Source: Marinoscillum sp964351625
Lineage (GTDB): Bacteria; Bacteroidota; Bacteroidia; Cytophagales; Cyclobacteriaceae
DNA: 64,000 nt
Direction of reading: 5' to 3'
NCBI GenBank assembly: GCA_964351625.1
Contig: CAYGOV010000009.1
Location: 1-64,000 of the forward strand
The number at the start of each line of letters is the position of its first letter. Within the stretch, counting starts at the first letter, position 1. Shown one piece after another: positions 7,899 through 16,574 of this stretch. Under the pieces are notes generated by a model. It saw only the letters and a program-made list of their open reading frames with translations. It was not told where the DNA came from and did no database searches. The translations under genes were made by a program, and so were the position numbers.

Positions 7899-9434
7899 TT
7901 AAACCCCCAACAACAACCTCGTCGGATCTTCTAGCAATTGCTTAACACGCACAAGGAAACTTACAGATTCGCGACCATCGATGATTCTATGATCATAAGA
8001 TAAGGCTACGTACATGATAGGTCTCACAACCACTTGTCCATTTTCCACAACTGCTCTCTCCACGATATTGTGCATTCCAAGAATTGCAGATTGAGGTGCG
8101 TTTATGATAGGCGTAGATAGCATCGATCCAAAGATTCCACCATTTGTTATGGTGAATGTGCCTCCTTGCATTTCGTCAATGCTCAATTTGCCATCTCTTG
8201 CTTTAGTTGCTAATCGAACCACTTCTTTCTCTATCTGATCAAAGCTCAAAGACTCTGCATTTCTGATTACAGGAACTACCAAACCTTTTGGAGCTGATAC
8301 TGCAATAGAAACATCACAATAGTCACTATAAACGATCTCTTCACCATCTATCATCGCATTTACAGCTGGCCAATCTTTCAGAGCCATTGTACATGCTTTG
8401 GTGAAGAATGACATAAAGCCAAGGCCTACATCATATTTTTCCTTGAACGATTCTTTGTATTTCTTTCTCAGCTCCATGACAGGACCCATGTTCACTTCAT
8501 TGAAAGTGGTGAGCATAGCCGTCTCATTCTTTACAGAAACCAAACGACGGGAAACCGTCTTTCTCAAAGAACTCATCTTCTCACGACGCTGCTCACGGCT
8601 TACACCTGAACGAATAATCGGCGCAGATAATGCTGGCTTTTCTGGTGCAGGTGCTGCCTTAGGTGCACTTGCAGGTTTTGAAGCTTCCGCAGTGAGTGCA
8701 TCTTCTTTCGTAATGCGACCATCTTTTCCTGTGCCTTTTACATCTGATGAAGAGATACCTTTTTCATCCAATATTTTAGATGCAGCGGGCGATGCATGTC
8801 CCGTTGCATAGTTTTCATTTTTAGAACTTGCTGAAGGGGTAGATTCAGAAGACTGCTTGGCAGTAGAGCCCGAAGATTCAACTTCCATCACTTCTATTTT
8901 GCAAATGGCTGCACCTATTTCTAAAGTCTCACCTTCATTGGCAATGATTTCTAATTTACCAGAAGCCTCAGCGGTCAATTCAAAAGTCGCTTTGTCAGAT
9001 TCGATTTCAGCGATAACCTCATCAAGCGTCACCATATCTCCGGTCTTTTTGGACCAATTTGAGATCGTCACTTCATTGATAGACTCACCAACAGCTGGCA
9101 CTTTCATCGTGAGTATTTCACCAGAAGGCGCTGAAGCTGCTTTAGGTGCTTCTGTTTTAGAGGTTTCAGCAGCTTTTGAAGAAGAAGAATCCGCGGCAGC
9201 AGACTCATCTATTTGGCAAAGCACAGCTCCTATGTCTATCGTTTCACCCTCTTGGGCGACTATCTTCAATTTGCCAGCGGATTCGGCAGTCACTTCAAAA
9301 GTGGCTTTATCTGATTCCAACTCACAGATTACCTCATCCATTGCCACAATGTCTCCATCTTTCTTGGTCCATTGTGCTACCGTTACTTCGGAGATGGACT
9401 CCCCTACGGTCGGTACTTTCATTTCAAGGCTCAT
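7899..9434 (-). CDS. odhB: 2-oxoglutarate dehydrogenase E2, dihydrolipoyl succinyltransferase
   Basis: Core acyltransferase of the 2-oxoglutarate dehydrogenase complex, 511 residues. It carries two lipoyl domains with lipoylation sites at Lys43 and Lys148, each in the motif ESDKATFE. A Ser/Ala/Pro-rich linker, a peripheral-subunit-binding domain at about residues 210-245 and the C-terminal catalytic domain follow, the last with SYDHRIIDGRE bearing the active-site His and Asp. Enterobacterial OdhB has one lipoyl domain, so this is the two-domain version. The gene starts 11 bases after odhA and belongs to the same operon. Confidence 0.95.
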   Translation of the reverse strand: MSLEMKVPTVGESISEVTVAQWTKKDGDIVAMDEVICELESDKATFEVTAESAGKLKIVAQEGETIDIGAVLCQIDESAAADSSSSKAAETSKTEAPKAASAPSGEILTMKVPAVGESINEVTISNWSKKTGDMVTLDEVIAEIESDKATFELTAEASGKLEIIANEGETLEIGAAICKIEVMEVESSGSTAKQSSESTPSASSKNENYATGHASPAASKILDEKGISSSDVKGTGKDGRITKEDALTAEASKPASAPKAAPAPEKPALSAPIIRSGVSREQRREKMSSLRKTVSRRLVSVKNETAMLTTFNEVNMGPVMELRKKYKESFKEKYDVGLGFMSFFTKACTMALKDWPAVNAMIDGEEIVYSDYCDVSIAVSAPKGLVVPVIRNAESLSFDQIEKEVVRLATKARDGKLSIDEMQGGTFTITNGGIFGSMLSTPIINAPQSAILGMHNIVERAVVENGQVVVRPIMYVALSYDHRIIDGRESVSFLVRVKQLLEDPTRLLLGV

Positions 9435-9445
9435 ATTCTTATCAA

Positions 9446-12163
9446 TTATTTTTTGAATGCTTTTGTAACAATTTCTGCTTGCTCTGTCTTGTGAACTCTC
9501 GAATATCCAGTAGCTGGAGATGCCATAGGCTTCCTAGCTATCAAATCAAGTGTCAATCCAGAAACACGCAGCATATAACCCCAAGCTCCCATATTTTCAG
9601 GCTCTTCCTGAACCCATGTGAGTTTAGCATCATTATACTTTTTCAATATTGTGTCTAATTGCTTTTGAGGGAATGGATGAAGCTGCTCTAAACGAACGAT
9701 AGCAATATCCTTCACCTTTGATTTTTGTTGCTCTTCCAGTAGATCAAAATAGACCTTACCTGTACACAACAATACTTTTTTCACATTCTTGTTAGTCACA
9801 TAGTCGTCACCGATTACTTCTTGGAAATTCCCTTTCGTGAAATCCTCAACTGGGGATACCACTTTCGGATGTCTAAGGAGTGATTTAGGTGTGAAAACTA
9901 CACATGGCTTTCTAAACTCCCAATATAACTGACGTCTCATCAAGTGAAACAAGTTGGCAGGAGTGGTCACATCTGCTACTACGATATTTTCTTGAGCGGT
10001 CATTTGTAGGAAACGCTCCATACGTGCACTTGAGTGCTCTGGTCCTTGTCCCTCATAACCATGCGGAAGCAACATTACCAGACCATTCATCCTTTGCCAT
10101 TTGGTCTCAGCACTGGTAATGAACTGATCAATCATTACCTGTGCACCATTTGCAAAGTCACCGAATTGTGCTTCCCAAATTACAAGTGCGTTTGGTGTAG
10201 CCATCGCATATCCGTACTCAAACCCGAGCACAGCATACTCTGAAAGTAAAGAGTTGAAAATCCTAAACGGCTCTTGCTTCTCTTGAATATGATCAAGGTT
10301 ACTAAAAGGTTCGTTCGTATTAGAATCAAATATGTAAGCATGCCGATGCGAGAAAGTCCCACGTTTTACATCCTGACCTGACATTCTCACGATATTGCCT
10401 TCAGCCAATAAAGAACCGTAGGCTAAAAGCTCTGCATCCGCCCAATTCAATATCTTTTCATCAAAGAAATGTGCTTTGCGCTCTTTCAAAAGCTTATCTA
10501 TCTGTCTAAGAGGTTTGAATGCTTTCGGAATTGTAGTTAAAGCTTTAGCTACTTTCTTGAGTTTTTCTTCAGATATTCCTGTTTCAGGAGATTTTTCAAA
10601 ATCCTTCACTTGAGATCTTCTTAAGAAATGCCACTCCTCCTCAATTTTCTGAGGTTTATATGGAAGTGGCTTTTGCTTTACCTCGTCCAGTCTATCCTGA
10701 AGCTGCTGCTTAAATTCTTGATCTAATGCATCTGCACGAGCCTCATCAATATCACCACGCGATATCAATTGTTTCACATAGATCTCTCTAGGATTTGGAT
10801 GCTTTGCAATAAGATTATAAAGCTTTGGCTGAGTGAATTTAGGCTCATCGCTTTCATTGTGTCCATGTCTTCTATAGCATAGGAGATCAATGAAAAAGTC
10901 TTTCTGGAATTTCTGACGATATTCTACAGCAAGATTTGCTGCGAAATTGACAGCCTCTGGATCATCTCCATTTACGTGAAGTACAGGAGCATCCACGATT
11001 TTAGCTAAATCAGTACAATAGATACTTGATCTCGCATCATCATAATCAGTTGTAAAACCTACTTGGTTGTTGATAACAAAATGGATAGTACCACCTGATC
11101 GATAGCCTTCCAACATCGACATTTGGATACATTCATATACCACACCTTGTCCAGCAACAGCAGCATCACCATGTATCAAGACTGGAATTGCTTTAGTAAA
11201 ATCTCCTCTGTACTCATCATCAATTTGAGCACGGGTATAACCCAAAACCACAGGATTTACTGCCTCAAGGTGAGACGGGTTTGGAGCAAGCTTTACATAT
11301 ATTTTCTTACCATTGACATCAATATGACTAGAGTATCCTAGGTGATACTTAACATCACCGTCACCCATGGTAAGGTCTAGGTCTGCGTTACCTTCAAATT
11401 CAGCAAAAATCTCTTCGTAGGTCTTGCCCATTATATTGGTGAGCACATTGAGTCTGCCTCTATGCGCCATCCCTATAACGACCTCTTCTGCACCAAGCTC
11501 TGACGCTCGACGTATAATTTTATCTAATGCTGGGATGGTGTTTTCCCCTCCTTCAAGTGAAAATCTCTTCTGACCCAAGAATTTGGTGTGCAAGAAATTT
11601 TCAAATACTACTGCTTCATTGAGCTTAGAAAGTATCCTAATCTTCTCGCTATCCGGGGGAACTACATCTACACCTTCCTTTTCTACCTTGTCCTTCATCC
11701 ATCCGAAAATCTCTGAATTACGCAGGTGATTGTACTCATAACCAATGTGCCCGAGGTAGATTTTCTCCAGCCTACTTTTAATAGTCTTTAAAGTGGCCCT
11801 ACCCAGACCTAATTCCTCACCTACTTCAAACTCTTCCTTGAGGTCACCCTCTGATAAGTCAAAATGTGCAAGATCTAAAAGAACGTTGTGCGGCCTTCTA
11901 GCTCTTACAGGGTTTGTGTCAGATTGCAAATGTGCTCTTGAGCGATGCGCATAGATGAAATTCCTTACATTGATTTCTTTTAACGTAAGTGCATCCTGGG
12001 CACTAGCCCCTCCAGACTCTCCGTATCTTTGTTGTGAAAATTCAAAACCTTCAAAAAATTTCTGCCAGGTTATATCTACGCTGCTTGCATCAGCTTTCCA
12101 TGATTGGTATAGCTCGTCGATGTAGCCCACATCGGCGTTGGAGATGTAAGAATATTTATCCAT
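9446..12163 (-). CDS. odhA: 2-oxoglutarate dehydrogenase E1 component
   Basis: Thiamine-diphosphate enzyme that decarboxylates 2-oxoglutarate and transfers the succinyl group to OdhB lipoate. From the ATG at 12163 the protein has 905 residues. It begins with a short E2-binding helix (about residues 9-40), followed by a His-rich active-site stretch VIGMAHRGRLNVL, the diphosphate-binding segment HVNGDDPEAVNFAAN and a C-terminal transketolase-like domain with LPHGYEGQGPEHSSAR. The frame continues upstream to a TTG at 12202, but those 13 codons overlap the promoter. The operon order odhA-odhB-(four-helix-bundle)-lpd gives the whole complex. Confidence 0.96.
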   Translation of the reverse strand: MDKYSYISNADVGYIDELYQSWKADASSVDITWQKFFEGFEFSQQRYGESGGASAQDALTLKEINVRNFIYAHRSRAHLQSDTNPVRARRPHNVLLDLAHFDLSEGDLKEEFEVGEELGLGRATLKTIKSRLEKIYLGHIGYEYNHLRNSEIFGWMKDKVEKEGVDVVPPDSEKIRILSKLNEAVVFENFLHTKFLGQKRFSLEGGENTIPALDKIIRRASELGAEEVVIGMAHRGRLNVLTNIMGKTYEEIFAEFEGNADLDLTMGDGDVKYHLGYSSHIDVNGKKIYVKLAPNPSHLEAVNPVVLGYTRAQIDDEYRGDFTKAIPVLIHGDAAVAGQGVVYECIQMSMLEGYRSGGTIHFVINNQVGFTTDYDDARSSIYCTDLAKIVDAPVLHVNGDDPEAVNFAANLAVEYRQKFQKDFFIDLLCYRRHGHNESDEPKFTQPKLYNLIAKHPNPREIYVKQLISRGDIDEARADALDQEFKQQLQDRLDEVKQKPLPYKPQKIEEEWHFLRRSQVKDFEKSPETGISEEKLKKVAKALTTIPKAFKPLRQIDKLLKERKAHFFDEKILNWADAELLAYGSLLAEGNIVRMSGQDVKRGTFSHRHAYIFDSNTNEPFSNLDHIQEKQEPFRIFNSLLSEYAVLGFEYGYAMATPNALVIWEAQFGDFANGAQVMIDQFITSAETKWQRMNGLVMLLPHGYEGQGPEHSSARMERFLQMTAQENIVVADVTTPANLFHLMRRQLYWEFRKPCVVFTPKSLLRHPKVVSPVEDFTKGNFQEVIGDDYVTNKNVKKVLLCTGKVYFDLLEEQQKSKVKDIAIVRLEQLHPFPQKQLDTILKKYNDAKLTWVQEEPENMGAWGYMLRVSGLTLDLIARKPMASPATGYSRVHKTEQAEIVTKAFKK

Positions 12164-12191
12164 TTGAGAGGCGTCTGTTGTATATAAGGAA

Positions 12192-12199
12192 CAAATATA
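12192..12199 (-). promoter_or_regulatory. odhA promoter -7 element
   Basis: TATATTTG on the minus strand matches the Bacteroidota -7 consensus TAnnTTTG and lies about 29 bases before the odhA ATG. No clear -33 TTTG was seen at standard spacing. Confidence 0.5.
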
Positions 12200-12301
12200 C
12201 AACCTACATTATTAAGATTATAATCGCTTATTCGCTTATTCAAATACACGATATTAAGAAATCAGATTGAAATAGCACTTTTTAATTACATTTAATCAAA
12301 T

Positions 12302-12309
12302 TATCTTTG
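12302..12309 (+). promoter_or_regulatory. rpsP promoter -7 element
   Basis: TATCTTTG is a perfect TAnnTTTG element 54 bases upstream of the rpsP ATG. It is probably the promoter for rpsP-rimM-trmD. Confidence 0.6.
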
Positions 12310-12363
12310 CGGTCCTTTTTAAAAACAATTTTGAATGGACGAGTTCCATAAACAAAACAACTT

Positions 12364-13104
12364 ATGCCTGTAAAAATCAGACTAGCGCGTCGAGGACGCA
12401 AAAAACAAGCCATTTACGATGTAGTAGTGGCAGACTCAAGATCGCCACGTGATGGTAAATTCATTGAGAAAATTGGTACCTACAACCCTAATACAAATCC
12501 TGCATCTATCGTTTTGAACGATGTTAAAGCTTTTGATTGGGTAATGAAAGGCGCACAACCAACGGATACGGTTAAAGCAATTCTTTCTTACAGAGGTCTG
12601 ATGATGAAAAAACATCTCCAGATTGGTGTAATTAAAGGCGCTTTGACTCAAGAAGATGCAGACAAGAAATTCGAAACTTGGGTAGCATCAAAAGAAGCAC
12701 AGATTCAGAATAAAGTAGATAAATTATCTGCTGATAAAGACTCTAAATCGAAAGCGAAACTTATAGCTGAGAAGAAAGTATCTGACGCAAGAGCAGAAGC
12801 AATTTCGGCTAAGAAGAAAGTTGTTGAAGATGCACTCATCGCTGAGGTAGCTGAAGCAAATGCTGACGAAGCTGAAAAAGCACTTGAAGAAGAAGGTAAC
12901 GAAGCTGTAGCTGAGGTTGCTGAAGCAAAAACTGAAGAAGCTCCTGCCGCAGAGGCACCAGTAGTGGAAGAGGCTGCTCCAGAAGCGAAAGTTGAAGAAG
13001 CTGCTCCAGAGGCTAAGGCTGAGGAAGCTGCTCCGGAAGCTAAAGCTGAAGAGGCTGCACCAGCCGAAGAAGCACCAGCTTCTGAGGACAAAAAAGACGC
13101 TTAA
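12364..13104 (+). CDS. rpsP: 30S ribosomal protein S16 with long acidic C-terminal tail
   Basis: Small-subunit ribosomal protein. The first roughly 85 residues are a normal S16 domain starting PVKIRLARRGRKKQAIYDVV. The remaining 160 residues are an unusual extension: first a Lys/Glu/Ala-rich, probably helical segment, then a Glu/Ala/Pro low-complexity tail made of 9-residue repeats of the type EEAAPEAKA. Typical S16 is about 80-90 residues; longer tails are known in Bacteroidota. It starts the conserved rpsP-rimM-trmD gene set, with rimM 9 bases downstream. The tail's role is unknown. Confidence 0.96.
   Translation: MPVKIRLARRGRKKQAIYDVVVADSRSPRDGKFIEKIGTYNPNTNPASIVLNDVKAFDWVMKGAQPTDTVKAILSYRGLMMKKHLQIGVIKGALTQEDADKKFETWVASKEAQIQNKVDKLSADKDSKSKAKLIAEKKVSDARAEAISAKKKVVEDALIAEVAEANADEAEKALEEEGNEAVAEVAEAKTEEAPAAEAPVVEEAAPEAKVEEAAPEAKAEEAAPEAKAEEAAPAEEAPASEDKKDA
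12967..13062 (+). repeat. 27-bp tandem repeat in the rpsP tail
   Basis: Three full 27-bp units (starting 12967, 12994 and 13021) and a partial fourth encode EEAAPEAKV/EEAAPEAKA. The units differ at synonymous positions, so the array is not a very recent expansion. Confidence 0.85.
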
Positions 13105-13113
13105 TTCGTTATT

Positions 13114-13641
13114 ATGGGTTTTGAAGAATGCTACCAACTCGGTAATGTGATCAAAACTCACGGTCTCAAAGGAGAAGTTGCCATCTTGATAGATGCTGAC
13201 ATTCCGGAGAGCTACAAAAACTTGGAATCAGTTTTCATTGAAATCAATGGTAAACTGGTTCCTTTTTTTATTGAATCCCTCAATCTTCTAGGTGATAAGG
13301 CAATTGTCAAATTTGAAGAAATAGAAAATATAGATGATGCGATGCCTTTAGTGTCTAGCAATCTCTTTCTGCCACTTAAAAGTCTTCCCAAACTCGCTAA
13401 AGGCAAATACTATTTTCACGAACTCCCAGGATTGTCTGTTTTTGAAGGTGAAAAGCTACTAGGCACTGTAACTGGAGTAATAGATATGCCAAACGGAGAT
13501 CTACTCACTGTGGACCATGATGGCACAGAAGTACTGATCCCGCTGATGGACGAAATAGTTACTTTAGTAGATGTCTCAGCCAAACGCGTAGAAGTCACAT
13601 TGCCGCCCGGACTTTTGGAGCTATACTTGGAAGGAAAATGA
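13114..13641 (+). CDS. rimM: 16S rRNA processing protein RimM
   Basis: Assembly factor for the head of the 30S subunit, binding S19. The 175-residue protein has an N-terminal beta-barrel domain (YQLGNVIKTHGLKGEVAILID) and a C-terminal PRC-barrel with DLLTVDHDGTEVLIPLMDEIV. It is flanked by rpsP and trmD in the usual order. Its stop codon overlaps the trmD start by 4 bases, so the two are probably translationally coupled. Confidence 0.95.
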   Translation: MGFEECYQLGNVIKTHGLKGEVAILIDADIPESYKNLESVFIEINGKLVPFFIESLNLLGDKAIVKFEEIENIDDAMPLVSSNLFLPLKSLPKLAKGKYYFHELPGLSVFEGEKLLGTVTGVIDMPNGDLLTVDHDGTEVLIPLMDEIVTLVDVSAKRVEVTLPPGLLELYLEGK

Positions 13642-14315
13642 TGCGACTGGATATCCTTACATGTCTTCCTGAGTTGTTTGACGGCCCACTCAACCAAAGC
13701 ATTGTCAAAAGATCTCAAGACAAAGGGCTTGTAGAAATCGCCATTCACAACTTACGTGAATACTCAACTGATAAGCACAAAAACGTAGATGATTACGCTT
13801 TTGGAGGTGGCGCTGGTATGGTGCTCACCATCGAGCCAATAGACAAATGCATCACGAAACTCAAAGCCGAAAGAAGCTATGACGAGGTGATCTATATGAC
13901 TCCTGATGGTCAAACGCTCAATCAAAACATGGCCAACCGCTTGTCACTGAATCAAAACCTCATCATCCTGTGCGGACATTACAAAGGTGTGGATCAACGC
14001 GTACGTGACTATCTCGTCACCAAAGAAATCAGCATTGGCGATTATGTGCTTTCCGGTGGTGAACTGGCAGCTATGGTACTTGCCGACTCCCTTATCCGCT
14101 TAGTGCCTGGTGTACTCCATGACGAATCATCAGCCTTGACTGACTCCTTTCAAGACAACCTCCTCGCTCCACCTGTTTACTCTAGACCTGCTGAATATAA
14201 AGGCTGGAAAGTACCCGATGTACTCACCTCTGGACATGAAGCCAAAATAGAACAATGGCGCCATGATGAAGCTGTGAAAAAAACCGAGGAAAGAAGGCCG
14301 GATTTATTGGATTAG
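13638..14315 (+). CDS. trmD: tRNA (guanine-37-N1)-methyltransferase
   Basis: Methylates G37 of tRNAs reading CNN-type codons, preventing +1 frameshifting. The 225-residue protein shows the SPOUT trefoil-knot signatures YAFGGGAGMVL, ILCGHYKGVDQRVRDYL and ISIGDYVLSGGELAAM. It ends the rpsP-rimM-trmD operon, overlapping rimM by 4 bases. About 270 bases without a confident gene separate it from the next membrane protein. Confidence 0.97.
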   Translation: MMRLDILTCLPELFDGPLNQSIVKRSQDKGLVEIAIHNLREYSTDKHKNVDDYAFGGGAGMVLTIEPIDKCITKLKAERSYDEVIYMTPDGQTLNQNMANRLSLNQNLIILCGHYKGVDQRVRDYLVTKEISIGDYVLSGGELAAMVLADSLIRLVPGVLHDESSALTDSFQDNLLAPPVYSRPAEYKGWKVPDVLTSGHEAKIEQWRHDEAVKKTEERRPDLLD

Positions 14316-14581
14316 TTTTTCGCATATCGCTATTCAATTCACACTTACCACCTTATGCGGAACGCTGCAATATCAAGCTGTAGTTCTCGAAGCTTTGGAC
14401 AATTTTCCACTCACAAGTTCCCTCTTTCACCTTCTTTATAATCCTTCTTTGAAAAGAGAGAAATCAACTGTTTTTTTGATTAACCTTGAAAACTAAAAAC
14501 CTAACAGCTAAAGAGTCACCTATTCTTTTAATTGCTCATCTGGAAGGTGTCACTTATAGGGTACTTAATCATTCTAAACCT

Positions 14582-15190
14582 TTGAATATAGAGTCACTTC
14601 TTAGGCTGTTCTCAGTATTCTCACCATTAATACCCTTGTTAGCGGTTAATAGAATAATCTTAAGAAAATCCAAAATATCGGCGATTGTAATTCTGATTGT
14701 AGTTTCGTTTTTGACGGACATTCTCACAAAATATTATTTCCCTTATCAAAGCTCAAAAATATTCATCGTCTATACATTTCTGGAAATATCACTCATCGGC
14801 GTTTTCTTTTATTGCCATTCAAAAAAACTCAAATTTTTAAGCTTGGTAATAACTCTTACTTTATTAGTTATTTATAGCTCCACTTCATTTCTAGCATGGG
14901 GATCATATAATAGCTTAGGTGACACTTTAGAGGCTATATTTCTTATTTTGATCTGCCTTCTTGGCTTTTACAATATCTTTAATCAAGATGATGAAATTTT
15001 CGTAGAGCAAAATCCTGATTTCTGGTTAATCATAGGCATTCTCACGTATGCAAGTGGTGCACTATTCTCATTCATCTTAAGTGAAGAAATCTTAAATGGC
15101 CCAATATCTTGGGCTTTCCACAACATCGCTAACATACTTAAAAACGTCTTATTTGCAATTGGACTTTGGAAAGCTAGGTCAGCTACCTAA
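14582..15190 (+). CDS. seven-helix membrane protein of unknown function (paralogue 1)
   Basis: Not recognised by name. About 202 residues with seven predicted membrane segments and almost no soluble part. The C-terminal third contains FWLIIGILTYASGALFS and then AFHNIANILKNVLFAIGLW, which is nearly identical to the end of the protein at 15951-16574, so the two are paralogues. The frame is open from a TTG at 14486, but the extra 32 residues have no counterpart in the paralogue. A TTG at 14582, giving NIESLLRLFSVFSPLIP, aligns with its N-terminus, and I use that. It lies upstream of a lipoprotein, the paralogue and a two-component system. A sensory or signal-relay role is inference. Confidence 0.6.
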   Translation: MNIESLLRLFSVFSPLIPLLAVNRIILRKSKISAIVILIVVSFLTDILTKYYFPYQSSKIFIVYTFLEISLIGVFFYCHSKKLKFLSLVITLTLLVIYSSTSFLAWGSYNSLGDTLEAIFLILICLLGFYNIFNQDDEIFVEQNPDFWLIIGILTYASGALFSFILSEEILNGPISWAFHNIANILKNVLFAIGLWKARSAT

Positions 15191-15400
15191 ATACAAAATT
15201 GCGCAAAGAGTTACAAGCTGAAGCCTAATAACTCAACGGTACCAACTCCATTAACTTTTTCAATTCTCCACTTTCCATTTTCCCCTTCCTCAGAATCCCT
15301 CTTTTTAGGTATTTACAATCCCCGAAAACTGACCGACTTTTGACAAAACGGTAAGAAAGCCGTAGTTTCAGTGAAACTCTACACTTAAATTTTGAAAACC

Positions 15401-15943
15401 ATGAAATTACCAATCAACTACATTTTAATACTAGGACTATTGATTTTAATGTCCTGCGCCAATAAGAATGATCAAAAAACCATTGAATCTTTAACCACAT
15501 CCAATGGTTTTGTTAGTTTAAAAGATTCAGAGATCTCTAAAGAATTTTCTGGGAATGAGTACAAAAAAGCAGGTGGGATAATTAGCCTCGATTCAGCAAA
15601 ATCAAAGCTTGCTAGAGGAATAGGTAGGGCACAAACAAATAAAGAAAATTATGGATTTGTTATTGGCTTGGATAGCCTCAAGGAGTACATTGCCCGAATA
15701 GATTATATTAATTCACTAAACCCAGATACTATTCAAGCAGTTAGAATTTATTTGGTCACTTCATTATTAAAAGATACAATACCTCCCCGCAAATGGAAAG
15801 AATATCTTGATGTCATGGTAGTTCCAGTCGTATCAGATGGAAGCAATTATAATGATCTAAATGATCCTGGGGCTCCCTTGCTCGGTGGCGAATTCCCTGG
15901 GGTTTTGAATAATTCGATGCCTTGTCCCCAATCATGCCCATAA
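15401..15943 (+). CDS. putative lipoprotein of unknown function
   Basis: A 180-residue protein with a lipoprotein signal peptide (lipobox LMSC, Cys19) and a globular remainder ending in the Cys/Pro motif CPQSCP. I do not recognise the family; the central VRIYL strand and the VVPV segment look like a small beta-rich domain. The ATG at 15401 is chosen over a TTG at 15392 because it directly precedes the signal peptide. It lies one base from the frame of the second 7-TM protein, so the two are almost certainly cotranscribed and probably act together in the cell envelope. Confidence 0.65.
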   Translation: MKLPINYILILGLLILMSCANKNDQKTIESLTTSNGFVSLKDSEISKEFSGNEYKKAGGIISLDSAKSKLARGIGRAQTNKENYGFVIGLDSLKEYIARIDYINSLNPDTIQAVRIYLVTSLLKDTIPPRKWKEYLDVMVVPVVSDGSNYNDLNDPGAPLLGGEFPGVLNNSMPCPQSCP

Positions 15944-15950
15944 TGTGATT

Positions 15951-16574
15951 ATGGAAAACCTAATCATGTATTCCTCGGTTTTCTCAGCATTGATCCCCAT
16001 AATTATAGGATTTACAAAACGGAAAGAACAAACTAGGATCGGCTATCTGATCCTAGTTTTAGTCCTCATTTCACTAGGGAGTGATATTCTTTCATATATT
16101 TCAGCTGTTATATTTCGTAATAACTATTGGGTTTTACACATATATCATATCTTAGAAATTACGATCTTATCTCTTTTTTACTTCTACTTTCTAAAGAGTA
16201 AATCGCACCTATACTTTTGGTTGATAATTCTATGTATTTATCTCTTCGATATAATTATTGTTTCTAATGTCATTGAAATGAACTCTATCTTTCTTGCCGT
16301 TGAAAGTTTATTGTTCATTCTCTACGGCGTGCTAGGATACTTCACCCTCTTTAAAGATGAAGAGCATCTGTTTTTAGATGGGTCACCTGAGTTTTGGTTT
16401 AATACTGCTATAATAACCTACTTTTCTGGCGCCCTATTCTCATGGTCAATGTTCCATTATTTGCATCAACCAGATGGAAGTGGGGCTGGAATCTGGGCCT
16501 TTCACAACATCGCCAACATTCTTAAAAACATCTTATTCGCAATTGGACTATGGAAAGCCAGAGCAATAGTTTGA
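15951..16574 (+). CDS. seven-helix membrane protein of unknown function (paralogue 2)
   Basis: A 207-residue polytopic protein with about seven membrane segments. It shares with the protein at 14582-15190 the closing pattern FW, TY, SGALFS, then AFHNIANILKNILFAIGLW. ATG at 15951 is preferred; a GTG at 15945 is in frame. Its last codons overlap the start of the histidine kinase gene, implying translational coupling and perhaps a physical complex. The kinase has only one membrane helix and no sensor domain, so this protein or its partner lipoprotein is a candidate input module. That role is inference from context. Confidence 0.7.
   Translation: MENLIMYSSVFSALIPIIIGFTKRKEQTRIGYLILVLVLISLGSDILSYISAVIFRNNYWVLHIYHILEITILSLFYFYFLKSKSHLYFWLIILCIYLFDIIIVSNVIEMNSIFLAVESLLFILYGVLGYFTLFKDEEHLFLDGSPEFWFNTAIITYFSGALFSWSMFHYLHQPDGSGAGIWAFHNIANILKNILFAIGLWKARAIV

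Noticed and set aside
8857..9456. 199-codon frame antisense to odhB
   Set aside because: Its two-fold internal repetition simply mirrors the two lipoyl domains on the true coding strand.
12705..13091. 128-codon Ala/Ser-rich frame antisense to rpsP
   Set aside because: It is the mirror of the GAAGCT-type repeats coding for the S16 tail; no start context or homology pattern of its own.
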